Assembly: GCF_021917145.1 (NCBI RefSeq)
Contig: NC_061075.1
Coordinates: 610,215-674,214, forward strand
Length of the DNA stretch: 64,000 bases
Source of the DNA: Hypomesus transpacificus
Taxonomy: Eukaryota; Chordata; Actinopteri; Osmeriformes; Osmeridae
Direction: 5' to 3'
Shown here: piece after piece, positions 1 through 11,700 of the stretch
Position numbering within the stretch: the first letter of the stretch is position 1
How the letters are laid out: every line of letters starts with the position of its first letter
The notes under the pieces: model-generated
What the model saw: the letters and a program-made list of their open reading frames with translations, nothing else
Told to the model about the DNA's origin: nothing
Databases searched by the model: none
Made by a program: the position numbers and the translations under genes

Positions 1-837
1 ATAATTGTTTTTTGTGTTGACGTTTCTAGCTAGCGTCGGCAGCTGTGAACTTAGCAAGCATTCCAACCAGTACACACGCTCTCATGTCAAACCTTGTATT
101 TCTCTTGCTGAGAAGGCAACGGAAACCAAGTAGTCCTGCTAACATTGTAAACAGTAATGGACGAGGCGCAGGCACACGGAGTAAAGCAACATAGACGCAT
201 GAACACCCGTAAAAGCTAGTCTCGGGGGTATTCTATATGTTATTTTAGATACAGTATAAGTTTAGCCAGCTTTCAAATACAGAGGATAGCCCACCGAAGG
301 AGTTAGCCAATGTCGTTAGCGATGCTAGCTAATTAATTTGCTAGCTGTATAACATTTCACTGGGTCTTGCAGCGCTGCTTGATTTACTGAAATTATTATG
401 AAATGTTATGTTCTATTAGCCATTTGCCTACTTGAGCAAATCACAGTTTTCCAAAGCCCTGATAGTGTAACTGAGACGACACAGTAAATAATTTAATTAA
501 TAAGCCCCCGTTCAAGTGTTGAGCTTTAAATTAGCTGCATGGTCTGTAAAGATCTTGAGACAAAGCCACTTCTTTGTGATTGGCTAATGCAGAATTCGGT
601 CAAATAAAAAGCGTTTGATTTTGTTCGAGTTTTAACTTGTCCAGTGGGGCAGCTACATTTCTCTTCCACTTGCCCTTTCAAAAAAATCCACTTGTCCCGG
701 ACAAGCCTTAATGTCGAGCCCTGCTCATATATTTGGGAAGATATCAGGGCTTGATGTACTCTGAGGGCACTGTACCTTTGATGACATGAGATGTTGAGGG
801 TGCATTTGATCTGAGAGACGGCCCTTCCCTCCTCCAG
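1..837. other. Non-coding left edge, probably a sap130 intron
   Basis: No exon with matching splice sites and coding frame is visible before the acceptor at 837. The first exon to the right enters in mid-codon, so this stretch is most likely intron of sap130. It is AT-rich on the left. Positions 708-723 read as the inverted end of a hAT-type transposon (see that entry). Confidence 0.6.
640..723 (-). mobile_element. hAT-like transposon end (fragment)
   Basis: The stretch ends in TTAATGTCGAGCCCTG (708-723). Its reverse complement, CAGGGCTCGACATTAA, resembles the terminal inverted repeat of non-autonomous hAT elements in fish and other vertebrates. Just inside it is CTTGTCCCGGACAAG, a short palindrome that I also associate with such ends. 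I could not find the partner end or an 8-bp target duplication, so this is a remnant and the left limit is a guess. Confidence 0.35.
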
Positions 838-3800
838 GCCGTCTGTTCCAGTCCAGTTCCAGTACTTCCTGCCGACCTACTCCTCGTCCCCGTACCCTCT
901 GACCCACACCTACACCCCTATCACCAGCTCTGTGTCCACCATCCGCCAGTACCCAGGTACACACACAAACACCCAGTACCCAGATACACACACACATACA
1001 CAGTTTGTGTTTGCTCCCGTCTAATACCCCGCCCCCCCCCCCCTTCCCCAGTGACCCCCCAGGCTCCCAGCTCCGCCCTCCCCACCTCTGGGGGTGTTGG
1101 CATGGCGACCACGGTCCACCTCAACCCCATGCAGCTGATGGGTCTGCAGTCTGCCCAGATCAGCACCCAGGGAATCCAGCCTGGACCAATGGCAGCGCAG
1201 GGAATCCAGCCTGCACCAATGGCAGCCCAGGGTATTCAGCCTGCATCAATCGGGGTGCAAGGCCTGCACACCTCTGCACCTATCAGCACGCAGGGGATTC
1301 AGCAGGCACCAATTACAGCTCAGCAGCAGCAGCAGCCTCAGTCTGATGCCAAACCTCCAGGTAATCATTCAGAAAAATATACATGTACAACCGTGGCCAA
1401 AAGTATTGGGACACTTTGTGTTTGCAAGGCTTGCTGGGCCTTGGCATAAAATGACTGCTAACATAATGTCAGTAAGTCATATCATCAGCACAGGGGAAAG
1501 TGTCAATTAGTTCTAGCCACCTGAAATCACTATCATTCTGATTGGATTTTAAGAGCAGATTGACTGCTGTAAAAGACTATTTGCATATATTGAAAATGTT
1601 CGCCCCCAAAAATATGCAATGTGCCTTATTGTGATTCTAGTATTCTATAGAAACCAGGGAAAACATTATCCTCAAATACTAAACCAGCAAACTTTGCAAA
1701 ACACAACATTTGTCATTGCCAGAACTTAAGGCCACAACTGTATTGGTTTAAACTTCTGCTACCCCGTCATCGGGTATATCTCAGTGGTTGAGCTTTGATC
1801 CAAGAGGTCATAGGTTCGAATCCCCCCCCTTTACTGTCCTGCACTCTCCTGCAGGCGTGGTGCTGACAGACGGCTCCACCTTCGTGGCGGTCACTATCGG
1901 CAACACGTTCAGCGGCACGCAGCCCGTGGCAACCATGGTGCAGACACACCCCCAGGCCGGGGGGGGCGGGGCCCCCACACTAGTCTCCTCCCCTCGGCCC
2001 AGCATCCTCCGCAAGAAACCAGCCAATGAGAGGTGAGAGCGTTGTGGAGAATATCTCCTGGGTGAAACGGGACATTCTATATGTTCCTGGTTGTGATGCT
2101 GTGTGGTTCCTGGTTGTGATGCTGGTTCTGCTGCTGGTTGTGTTGCAGCTGTGTGCGTAAGAGCCTGATAGCAGTGCAGCCAGGTGAGGTTGGCGGGGGA
2201 AGAGTGGAGGCCGGCCTCAGAGGGGCTGGGTCCCCTCGGCCTTCAGGGTGAGGCTCCAACACTGACCACTTTACTGTGCTGGGGATTGTTTTGAAGGATT
2301 TTAGGAAACTGTTATAACTTGTTAACAAATCACAAAGTGAAACGGGATTATATAGTTTGGAGGGAACCTTTTATAGAGATCATAGTAAACTGTCCTGTCT
2401 AACCCCCCCCTCCTTCCTCCTCCTTCAGTGTTAAACCCAAAGCGGAGGTCCACATGACCATGGCCCCTCCCATCATGGCGACGGTGGAGGCCCTCCCCTC
2501 CCAGGGGGCAGAGCAGCAAGCTGTCTCCTCCCCTGCCCAGCACCTGTCCCAGGCCATCCCCACCCTGCTGGCCCCCCAGGGCCCCGCGCTGCCCTCCCAG
2601 CCCAGCTCTGTGCTCTCTGCCCTGCCTGCCGCCCTGGCCGTCACTCCCCCTGCCCCCGCCTCCATGGCCAACACGGTGGCCTCCCCCACCCAGCCCGCGG
2701 CCAGCAGCACGGCCGCCTGCGCCTCCAGCACCGTCCTGCCGGACGTCAAGATCAAGCAGGAGATGGAGCCCATGGACACGGCTCAGCCAGGTACGGACTA
2801 CACCTCCCAGAAACACCTGCTCGTAGATCACAGCCGCAAAGATGGACAGATGCGAAACAACAGAAGCCACGATTGTAGTTTGTTAGCAAAACGGAAGTCA
2901 TGATTGTAGTTCTTTTCTCTCTCCCTCTCCCCAGTGTCCGGCGGGTCCCTGTTGTCGGCTCCCGGCCTGGGCTGCCCACCCTCCTCCCTGGGGGGCCCGC
3001 CCTCCTCCCTGGGCGCCCCTCTCTCGGGGGAGCTGGTCCCCGGGGCGTCGCCCAGGAAGAAGCCCCGCAAGCAGCAACACGTCATCTCCACGGAGGAGAC
3101 GGAGATGGTGGAGGCCACCAGCACGGACGAGGACCGGGCCTCGGGGAGGGGGCTGGGCCGGCCGGACCGCAGGGAGTCTCCCCCCAGGGAGTATGTGGGT
3201 ATGTGTCTGGCAGAGGTCAAAGGTCAAATCACAGTTTGTAGATAGCCAGAGGTCAGTGGGTGTGTTGAAGTGACTGTGTTGCAGCAGTGTTGCTGTGCTG
3301 ACATGGCGTTATGTTGTCTGTGCCCCTCCCAGATGAGGAGGGGGTGCGTTATGTGCCGGTACGCCCGCGCCCCCCCATCACCCTGCTCCGGCACTACCGC
3401 AACCCCTGGAAGGCAGCCTATCACCACTTCCAGAGATACAGCGACATCCGGGTCAAAGGTCAGCACATCTCCACCTGTCTGAAAGACAACCGTGTTTTAC
3501 GTTTTAGCATTGTATTCATTTTGCAGATCCTTTTATCTAATGCGATGGAGAGGGGAGAGGGTGCAGGGGGTTGATGGTGGTGACGGTGATGATGACGGTG
3601 GTGATGATGGTGATGATGACGGTGGTGATGATGGTGATGATGACGGTGGTGATGATGACGGTGGTGATGATGATGGTGATGATGATGGTGATGATGATGG
3701 TGATGATGACGGTGGTGATGACGGTGGTGATGATGATGGTGATGATGATGGTGATGATGACGGTGGTGATGATGGTGATGATGACGGTGGTGATGATGAC

Positions 3801-4921
3801 GGTGGTGATGATGATGGTGATGATGATGGTGATGATGACGGTGGTGATGATGACGGTGGTGATGATGACGGTGGTGATGATGACGGTGGTGATGATGATG
3901 ACGGTGGTGATGATGACGGTGGTGATGATGACGGTGGTGATGATGACGGTGGTGATGATGACGGTGGTGATGATGACGGTGGTGATGATGACGGTGGTGA
4001 TGATGATGACGGTGGTGATGATGACGGTGGTGATGATGATGGTGATGATGATGGTGATGATGATGGTGATGATGACGGTGGTGATGATGACGGTGGTGAT
4101 GATGACGGTGGTGATGATGACGGTGGTGGTGATGATGACGGTGGTGATGATGACGGTGGTGATGATGACGGTGGTGATGATAACGGTGGTGATGATGATG
4201 GTGGTGATGATGTTCTGCTGTTTCAGAGGAGAAGAAGGGCTCCCTGCAGGAGATGGCCAACCAGAGGGGGGTGGTGTGTCGGGCACAGGGCTGGAAGATC
4301 CACCTGTGTGCCGCTCAGCTCAGACAGCTGGTGAGTTCTGGGGTCATGTGGGGTCATGTTGCCCACGTTAGAGTCACAGCTGCTGCCTTGGATTGAAATC
4401 CCAGGTGAAAGGCCAGGTGTGTGTGTTGGGTTAGACCTGTAGTGTCTCTGACCTGTGACCCTGCCCCCTGTGACCCCCCCAGTCCAGTCTGGAGCATGAC
4501 GTGTACACCAGACTGACCACCCTGCAGGAGGGTCTCATCCCAAAGAAGAGGGCCGGGGGAGACGACGACCTGCACCGCATCAACGAACTCATACAGGTGA
4601 CTCCTTCCTGTTCACCACATCACTTCCTGTATCACTTCCTGTATTACTTCCTGCATTACTTTTCCTGTATTACTTCCTCTAAATGTCCTGCCGACCTCAC
4701 CATTGTCTGTACACTGTGTAAGATGTGCTTCTGAAGTGTTTGTGTGTGTGTGTGGTGGCCAGGGTAACATGCAGCGCTGCAAGCTGGTGATGGATCAGGT
4801 GACGGAAGCCCGAGACACCATGATGAAGGTGCTAGACCACAAGGAGACGGTTCTGAAGCTGCTGAATAAGACCACGGCCGTCAAGAAGTCCTCCAAGCTG
4901 AAGCGCAAGGAGCGGGCATAG
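838..4921 (+). CDS. sap130: Sin3A-associated protein 130, C-terminal part (partial gene)
   Basis: Subunit of the nuclear Sin3-HDAC co-repressor complex. Ten coding exons are readable: 838-956, 1052-1360, 1855-2032, 2149-2247, 2429-2790, 2935-3198, 3333-3458, 4227-4330, 4483-4596 and 4763-4921 (TAG at 4919). All have GT-AG borders and consistent phase, giving 611 codons against about 1,050 residues in the human protein; the N-terminal ~40% lies off the left edge. Diagnostic segments are QFQYFLPTY near the start, an IQPAPM-like repeat in the second exon, RPSILRKKPA, SPRKKPRKQQHVISTEE, RPRPPITLLRHYRNPWKAAY, and the conserved C-terminal block that ends SKLKRKERA. The C-terminal part is the region known to bind mSin3A. 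The exon at 2149-2247 matches an exon that I recall as alternatively used in mammals. The 768-bp intron before 4227 is almost wholly a GAT/GAC minisatellite. A tRNA-like SINE relic sits 26 bp upstream of the 1855 exon. Confidence 0.93.
1772..1828 (+). repeat. tRNA-derived SINE head (relic)
   Basis: A-box-like ATATCTCAGTGGTTGAGC is followed by a perfect B box, GGTTCGAATCC (1813-1823). The spacing is shorter than in an intact tRNA and no cloverleaf closes, so this is a SINE relic and not a tRNA gene. It abuts the polypyrimidine tract of the next sap130 exon. Confidence 0.5.
3570..4205 (+). repeat. GAT/GAC-based minisatellite in a sap130 intron
   Basis: About 635 bp of 15-bp (GATGATGACGGTGGT) and 12-bp (GATGATGATGGT) units with higher-order alternation. 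All units are multiples of three, so long open frames exist on both strands (poly-Asp/Gly on +, poly-His on -). These are by-products. The array lies inside the intron between the exons at 3333-3458 and 4227-4330. Confidence 0.95.
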
Positions 4922-4991
4922 TCAAGGAGCGGGCATAGACCAGGAGCCGGGCATAGACCAGGAGCCGGGCATAGACCAGGAGCCGGGCATA
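4907..4991 (+). repeat. Short tandem repeat spanning the sap130 stop codon
   Basis: Four to five copies of a 17-20 bp unit, (C)AGGAGC(C)GGGCATAGAC. The first copy is the end of the coding sequence itself (GAGCGGGCATAG, with TAG as stop); the rest lie in the 3'UTR. Each unit brings another TAG, though not always in frame. Confidence 0.85.
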
Positions 4992-5808
4992 AGTCCCCCC
5001 ACACACCCCTCACCCCACCTTGGGAGGAAGGAGAGAGCTGCTCTGAACTTGGTGCTAAGATTTGCTGCGCACAATCGCCTTCCTTATGTCCCTGCCTGAG
5101 GCTGGGCGGAGAGTATCCAGGGGCTGGCTGGCCGCCGTGTCCCCAGGAAGAGAGGGCATTGCTGGGGATACGGCCATCAGCAGGAGAGCCTCCGCTAACA
5201 CCGGACTGGCTGATTGGCTGATGAACCCCGACAGTTTTGTTTATTTTGTAGTTTTTTTTGGGGGGGGCGGGTTATGTTCCATAAAGACACTTGTTTTGTA
5301 GTTTTGAAAATACGTTTGTTAATGTTGCCTTTTCTTTCTTTCTGTGGAGGGATGGGGGATGGGATGGGGAGAGTGGGTAAGTGACAGTGGGCTGTGTGTC
5401 TCTGGTCAAGCTTCTGTGAGAGGGATGTTTGTGTGTCAGTGAAAAGATCCAGGCAGGCTTTGGTAGGGGTGTAGGACATCCCTGTTCAACACCTCCATGG
5501 CTACCATTCAACATGTAGAGGTTTGGCTCCTCTGTTGCCTCGGTGACACAACGACCTGACCACCCTAGACACAAGCTCTGATGTGATACTGACCCTCACA
5601 CTCACCACACACATACACGCCACACACACCCAAAAGGACACACACATGCCACACACTCATACACGTCAGACACGCAACCTCTGCTTATTTACCTGGTATT
5701 TATTTTAAACCATGTTATTCTTTTCAATTGACATGCCCATCGTAGACAAAATGATGTACCGGTAAGCAGTGCACGGCCAGTGTTCCTGTCAGGGTAGACT
5801 GGGGTTAC

Positions 5809-6310
5809 AGGCCTCTCTCTGTCTGCTGGGGGGACAGCCTCTCAGTCTGCGGGGGGGACAGCCTCTCTGTCTGCGGGGGGGACAGCCTCTCAGTCTGCTG
5901 GGGGGACAGCCTCTCTGTCTGCGGGGGGGACAGCCTCTCTGTCTGCGGGGGGGACAGCCTCTCAGTCTGCTGGGGGGACAGCCTCTCAGTCTGCGGGGGG
6001 GACAGCCTCTCAGTCTGCGGGGGGGACAGCCTCTCAGTCTGCGGGGGGGACAGCCTCTCAGTCTGCGGGGGGGACAGCCTCTCTGTCTGCGGGGGGGACA
6101 GCCTCTCAGTCTGCTGGGGGGACAGCCTCTCTCTGTCTGCGGGGGGGACAGCCTCTGTCTGCTGGGGGGACAGCCTCTCTGTCTGCTGGGGGGACAGCCT
6201 CTCTGTCTGCTGGGGGGACAGCCTCTCAGTCTGCTGGGGGGACAGCCTCTCTGTCTGCTGGGGGGACAGCCTCTCAGTCTGCTGGGGGGACAGCCTCTCA
6301 GTCTGCTGGG
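5809..6310 (+). repeat. 24-bp minisatellite (about 21 copies)
   Basis: Tandem units of the form TCTGCTGGGGGGACAGCCTC plus TCAG, with CTG/GCG and CAG/CTG variants. The unit length is a multiple of three, which gives stop-free frames on both strands with no real coding character. Each unit has a run of six or seven G. It probably lies in the sap130 3'UTR. Confidence 0.95.
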
Positions 6311-6723
6311 AGAGGTCTCCACAGCCTCCGCAGGACTCTGAAAGGCCCTGAGGTGAAGTGATCATCTGTAGGGCCTGTTAGTAGACACTGTCACAGTGTT
6401 GTGTCTGGACAGTGACAGTGACGGGGTGTCTGGATGTGTAAAGAATGGCGAGCAGGGGTTCACTTATAACATAAAGAAAACCTGCTTTGAATTGTCCAGC
6501 CATTGTAATGGGTATCATGGAGTAATTGATCACGAAACACATTTGATTTGGTTTAAAGAAGGCTGACAGTATGAGAGCGCGTGTAATTAGAACGCAAGAC
6601 TGTGTTTCAACGTAAAAGGCTGTACATGTGTGTTTCTTATTGTTTTTGTTGTTGCCATAGGCAACAGTACAGGCCTTTTCAAGTTTTGTACTGTGTGTGT
6701 GTGACGTGGCACTTCATCCCCAG

Positions 6724-6780
6724 GACTGGAAAGACAAGATGAAGATGTTACACAAGATGAATGTGCTGGGAGACATCTAG
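6724..6780 (+). other. Possible terminal exon of unknown origin
   Basis: The acceptor-like CACTTCATCCCCAG ends at 6723. It is followed by an open stretch reading DWKDKMKMLHKMNVLGDI and a TAG at 6778-6780, with AATAAA 31 bp further on (6811). This could be an alternative last exon or a terminal exon of another gene. I do not recognise the peptide, I see no partner exon, and sap130 normally ends at SKLKRKE(R/K). It could simply be 3'UTR. Confidence 0.25.
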
Positions 6781-6810
6781 CTGTTGTGCATTGTTTGTCT
6801 GTGTATATTC

Positions 6811-6816
6811 AATAAA
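6811..6816 (+). promoter_or_regulatory. Poly(A) signal AATAAA, probably sap130
   Basis: Canonical AATAAA in A/T-rich context followed by a GT-rich stretch (CCTTGTGGTC). It is the first such hexamer on the + strand after the sap130 stop. Confidence 0.55.
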
Positions 6817-6972
6817 GCCAATTCATGACTACAACACCTTGAAAATACCTTGTGGTCAATATAATGACTGAAATGATTCTCTTCCCTATGTGTGCAAGCG
6901 CTTTGTGGAGACGCTGTAGCACTGGGATAACTTGACCGTGTTAGCTGCACCAGTCACTGTTCTGCTCAGGAA

Positions 6973-7509
6973 GACCCTGACTCTCCTAGGACCAGCAGGA
7001 TCCACCCTGACTCTCCTAGGACCAGCAGACTCCACCCTGACTCTCCTAGGACCAGCAGACTCCACCCTGACTCTCCTAGGACCAGCAGGATCCACCCTGA
7101 CTCTCCTAGGACCAGCAGGATCCACCCTGACTCTCCTAGGACCAGCAGACTCCACCCTGACTCTCCTAGGACCAGCAGACTCCACCCTGACTCTCCTAGG
7201 ACCAGCAGGCTCCACCCTGACTCTCCTAGGACCAGCAGGCTCCACCCTGACTCTCCTAGGACCAGCAGACTCCACCCTGACTCTCCTAGGACCAGCAGGC
7301 TCCACCCTGACTCTCCTAGGACCAGCAGGATCCACCCTGACTCTCCTAGGACCAGCAGGCTCCACCCTGACTCTCCTAGGACCAGCAGGATCCACCCTGA
7401 CTCTCCTAGGACCAGCAGGCTCCACCCTGACTCTCCTAGGACCAGCAGGATCCACCCTGACTCTCCTAGGACCAGCAGGCTCCACCCTGACTCTCCTAGG
7501 ACCAGCAGG
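6973..7509 (+). repeat. 30-bp minisatellite (about 18 copies)
   Basis: Very homogeneous tandem units (GACTCTCCTAGGACCAGCAG followed by GATCCACCCT). Nearly all variation is at two adjacent positions (GA, AC or GC after CAG). Homogeneity this high suggests recent expansion or ongoing exchange. Each unit holds the palindrome CCTAGG. It lies between sap130 and myo7b. Confidence 0.96.
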
Positions 7510-8715
7510 GTTCTGCTGGACTCTGGAGCTGGGTGGTGGCTGCATCACTATAGTGTGTCTGTAAACAACTATCTGCTCCCTGAGTTAAAGCATAGTCTCA
7601 TGTTACAACCAGGACATTCTTATCCTCTTCTATTCTCAGATATTTACAGCATAATTGCCCTTCCTGTCAGTGTGTCAAGCCTGAGTTTATACCTCCCAGT
7701 GATGTCAGAGTCCAAAGTTTAGGCCGATAGTTTACTAAAACATTGTTCATGTAACGGAAATAAAAAAAAATGGTGGGAAAAGGAATGATCAAATAAAACA
7801 AATTAGAAAGTACATTTTTTCTATTTCGATGTTTTGTTGTGTTCAACAGGTCGACCAAACCCTCCCAGCCTGCTCTGCCCTTCTCCACAAGGCTGTTAGC
7901 AGGAGGAAGTAGGAGACCCTCCCTCCTCCCCCCCTCCTTCCCCCCTTCACCTGGGCGTAACCCCTGACCCCTGAAGGGTAGACCTGGGTGATCCTGCTCT
8001 CAGCAGAACAAGAGCAAAGTCAAACAGCCATAAACGTGTGCTGTGTTGGACTAGCCATCTGCTTCCTCGTTCAGAGCAGCTTTGGTGGATTACGAGTCCA
8101 GGCGCTCGCTGCGGACCGGAGCACAGGTTCTCCACAGCAAGAAACACCACAGGCTTTACACAGCAAGAAACACCACGGGTAATTTTAAGATCTGTATATG
8201 TTTATTGTTTGCACCTTCCTACCACAGTAAAATCTGTGTTTGTGTAAACCTACATGGCGAATAGACCAGATTCTGATTCTTCTAAACACCAAAAGGTGCC
8301 TGCGAAGGTGATGCTTCAAGGAATTCTGTGAAGCAGATGAGATTATCTTAAAACTGTTATAAAATTTCATTTATTATTTGTTTGTGCTCCCTCCATATCC
8401 TGTGAATGCTTATATTTGTGTGAGTTTGAAGTTGTATTTCTATGTTTTGAGGTCTACGTGCTTTTATGCAATAATTCATCTCCAAGGAAATTCCCAAGGC
8501 GAACATGTTTAATGGGGTTAATGATCTGATGAATGATCTTAATGGAACAGGGGTGGTTATGACACCAGAGACTGCTCTGTCTTATCCTTAGTGATTATCA
8601 TGTGGCCCTGGCAGTCAGGTGTCAGAATCAGGTTTACCATAACAGGGAGTGGCCTGGCAGTTTGTCTCTGAGTTATCACCCGCCATACGCTGATACCCTT
8701 GTTCCTGACTTGCAG
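7510..8715. other. sap130-myo7b intergenic region
   Basis: No supported exon. It ends at the acceptor TTGCAG (8710-8715) in front of the first coding exon of myo7b, so part of this stretch is an intron or leader of that gene. A short direct duplication (CAGCAAGAAACACCAC) occurs at about 8135-8176. Confidence 0.55.
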
Positions 8716-8739
8716 GCTGGACACAAGAAGACTTCAGTC

Positions 8740-11700
8740 ATGGTGGTCTTGAGGGAGGTAAGATAATCACAGATTATTATCGTGCCTTGTGAGTTGTGAT
8801 CCGTCGGTAATGTAGAAAGGTGAAACTGTAACGTACAGCCCTGAGTGTCTGCTTCCCTTGTCCAGGGGGCCTCTGTGTGGGTGGACTCTGGAATAGGAGT
8901 GCCCATAGGGGCGGAGGTCAAGCTCACAGACAAGGGACAGCTGCAGCTGATTGATGATGAAGGAAAGGTACAATCTGAAAAGATTTTGTAATAGAACCCT
9001 TTTTTCCATTAAGGAAAGTTCCATTAAGAATCCTCGTGATGTTCCGGAAGGGACCTCACAGAGCTGAAAAGAGTTCTGTCTGGAACCATAGGATTCTGTC
9101 TGTCTGGTTCTGCTTGTCAAAACATTCCTGCTGTTCCCCATGGTCCTCAGTTACACTTCATGTGGATTCTGTACAACTAGAGGCCTTGGGTCAGCATGGG
9201 TTTGACCAGACGGATGCCTGCAGTCCTGTGCTGTACTCAGTGACGGTTATCTTCTCTCCCACCAGGAGCACAAGATCAACAAGAAAAAAGAGGCCAGCCT
9301 GCGACTCATGCACCCCACCTCGGTGAAGGGTGTGGATGACATGATCCGGCTGGGGGACCTCAACGAGGAGGGCCTGCTCCGAAACCTGTTCATCCGCCAC
9401 AAGGACGGAATCATCTACGTAAGTCTCTGCTGCGGGGAAGAGATCTGAAGTCTGGTGATCCACAGACAGGACTGGGGAGGGGATCTGAAGTCTGGTGATC
9501 CACAGGCAGGACTGGGGAGGGGATCTGAAGTCTGGTGATCCACAGGCAGGACTGGGGAGGGGAAGACATACCAGGGTTAGTAGAGGTGTGGCAAACCTGG
9601 AATCACCTAGTCTGGAAAATGGACCATCTGTCTTTAAACATGATTTGTGGGTAAAACAGCTCCATGTTTCTACTACAAATGTTCAGGCATTCTTATTGTG
9701 GGCTTGGTGATTCGAAACCGATATTCCTTTTGATTCAGTGAATGAGTTCACTGTCAGACTTTGCCCTGTGGTTTTATCACTGTGGTTTGTCTCCATGGAG
9801 ACGAATGAGCCGCTGTTTGGAAAGAACATCCCACTGTTTCCATGCCAAGGTTCTAGAACACAAACATTCAAGAACGCAACGAATATGTCTCATACAGTAA
9901 CACCATAACCATACTTTAATTTAATTTTATATAAAGTAAAATAATAAAAAAAAATGTTTAGAGAGTCGGGAGATTTGACACCTCCAAAGCAGAAGTGTTA
10001 CCAGAGAGTGTGGGGTAGAGGTCACAGGGTTGATGCTCTGTTGAATAACGTGATCTCTTGATCTAACACATGCACACACACACACAGTCCCACCTGATGG
10101 CTGTTGTGTGCTCAGACCTACACAGGCTCCATCCTGGTGTCAGTGAACCCCTACCAGGTGCTCCCCATCTACACCACGGAGCAGGTGCACCTGTACACCG
10201 ACCAGCGCCTGGGAGAGCTGCCTCCTCACGTGTTCGCCATCGCAGACAGCTGCTTCTTCAACATGCGCCGCAGCCGCAAGGACCAGTGCTGCGTCATCAG
10301 GTCAGACTGACACAGCCTCTCGGGCCACTAAAAGCTCTACTGTACTGTGTTAGGGTGGAGATGCGTTTGAGGAGGAGTGGTGCAGGTGGTTCTGTGGTGG
10401 AGGTGCAGGTGCAGGTGGTGCTCAGCAGGTGTGTCTCTCCTCCAGCGGGGAGTCGGGGGCTGGGAAGACGGAGAGCACCAAGCTTGTGCTGCAGTTCCTG
10501 GCGGCCGTGAGCGGGCAGCACTCCTGGATCGAGCAGCAGATCCTGGAGGCCAACCCCATCCTGGAGGGTGAGCAGCCAATCATTAATTTAGATACGGACG
10601 CTCTACAGATGAATATGTCCCAGAGTTGTAATTCATGTCTGTGTCTGGATCCCAGTGAGACTCAGACTGTGGTTGTGGGCCTGTACACATCAGTGGGTTA
10701 TTTCATTGGTTCCCTTTCAATCGAGGGTGACATCTCCTGCCATGGTTAAGTACAACCCCTTTCCCTGGTGGCTAAACTGGTATTAATCCAACAGCCTTTG
10801 GCAACGCCAAGACCATACGCAACGACAACTCCAGCCGCTTCGGCAAGTACATCGACATCAGCTTCACCACCTCAGGCGCCATCGAGGGCGCTCGCTTCGA
10901 GCAGTACCTACTGGAGAAGTCTCGCGTCTGTCGTCAGGTGAGCAGACTCACCTTCAGACTGAGACGTTTCACTTCCTGTTCCAGAATTACAGGAGATGAA
11001 GAGTAGGAGTTTAACTTCCTGTTTCAGAACTACAGGAGATGAAGAGTAGAAGTGTTGTGTGTGTTAATGTAGAGGCTGTTAGAGCGAGGGGGTAACAGCT
11101 GTCAACAACAGGATCTATCTGGGGGATAAGGATAGGGCTAGCTCAGAGGTAGAGGAACCCACCAGAGACCAGTCCCAGGTTCAAATTTCCCCGTACGTTC
11201 CGTTGCACTAAATCATCTGCTAAATGAGCACATGTATGAGAACGTGTTTGACTTAATGTACTGGATACAAACAGGTGTGGAGATGAGAAGGAATGTTCTC
11301 TTGCTGTGTGTCTTTGGGCAGGCTGCGGAGGAGAGGAACTACCACATCTTCTACTGCATGCTGATGGGGATGACAGCAGAGCAGAAGAAGATCCTGTCGC
11401 TAGGGAACGCTTCCCAATATCATTACCTGACCATGGTACTATCACAATACTAATTACAAGTATTCGACTGACTCACAAAATGGATCAGTGCAAAAACCTT
11501 GACCTGTGGGACCCCCAAACCCCGCCCCACAAAAAAAACGTCAAAATATCGATCATCGTGATTTTTCCGTTTCGAGAATACTTCTTTTAAACAATTGCGA
11601 ATGTGTTGCCAGGGTAACTGCACCAGCTGTGAGGGGAGGGATGACCTCAAGGAGTACGCCCACTTCCGCTCCGCGATGAAGATCCTCATGTTCTCTGAGA

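Larger units (their letters stand above)
4922..6830 (+). other. Probable sap130 3'UTR and downstream sequence
   Basis: No coding sequence of normal composition. The first plain AATAAA after the stop is at 6811-6816, so a 3'UTR of about 1.9 kb is possible; it would contain the 24-bp minisatellite. An exon-like segment at 6724-6780 is listed separately. Confidence 0.45.

Noticed and set aside
3460-4371. Long open frames of poly-Asp/Gly (+), poly-His and Ile/Thr (-) and Met/Val type
   Set aside because: All are translations of the GAT/GAC minisatellite in a sap130 intron. Its units are multiples of three, so every frame stays open.
5769-6365. Open frames of about 180-190 aa on both strands (GGQPLSLR and QQTERLSP repeats)
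   Set aside because: By-product of the 24-bp minisatellite. No splice context or normal codon composition.
6886-7564. Open frames of 210-220 aa (LTLLGPAGST and VRVEPAGPRR repeats)
   Set aside because: By-product of the 30-bp minisatellite; frames are open on both strands with no conserved start context.
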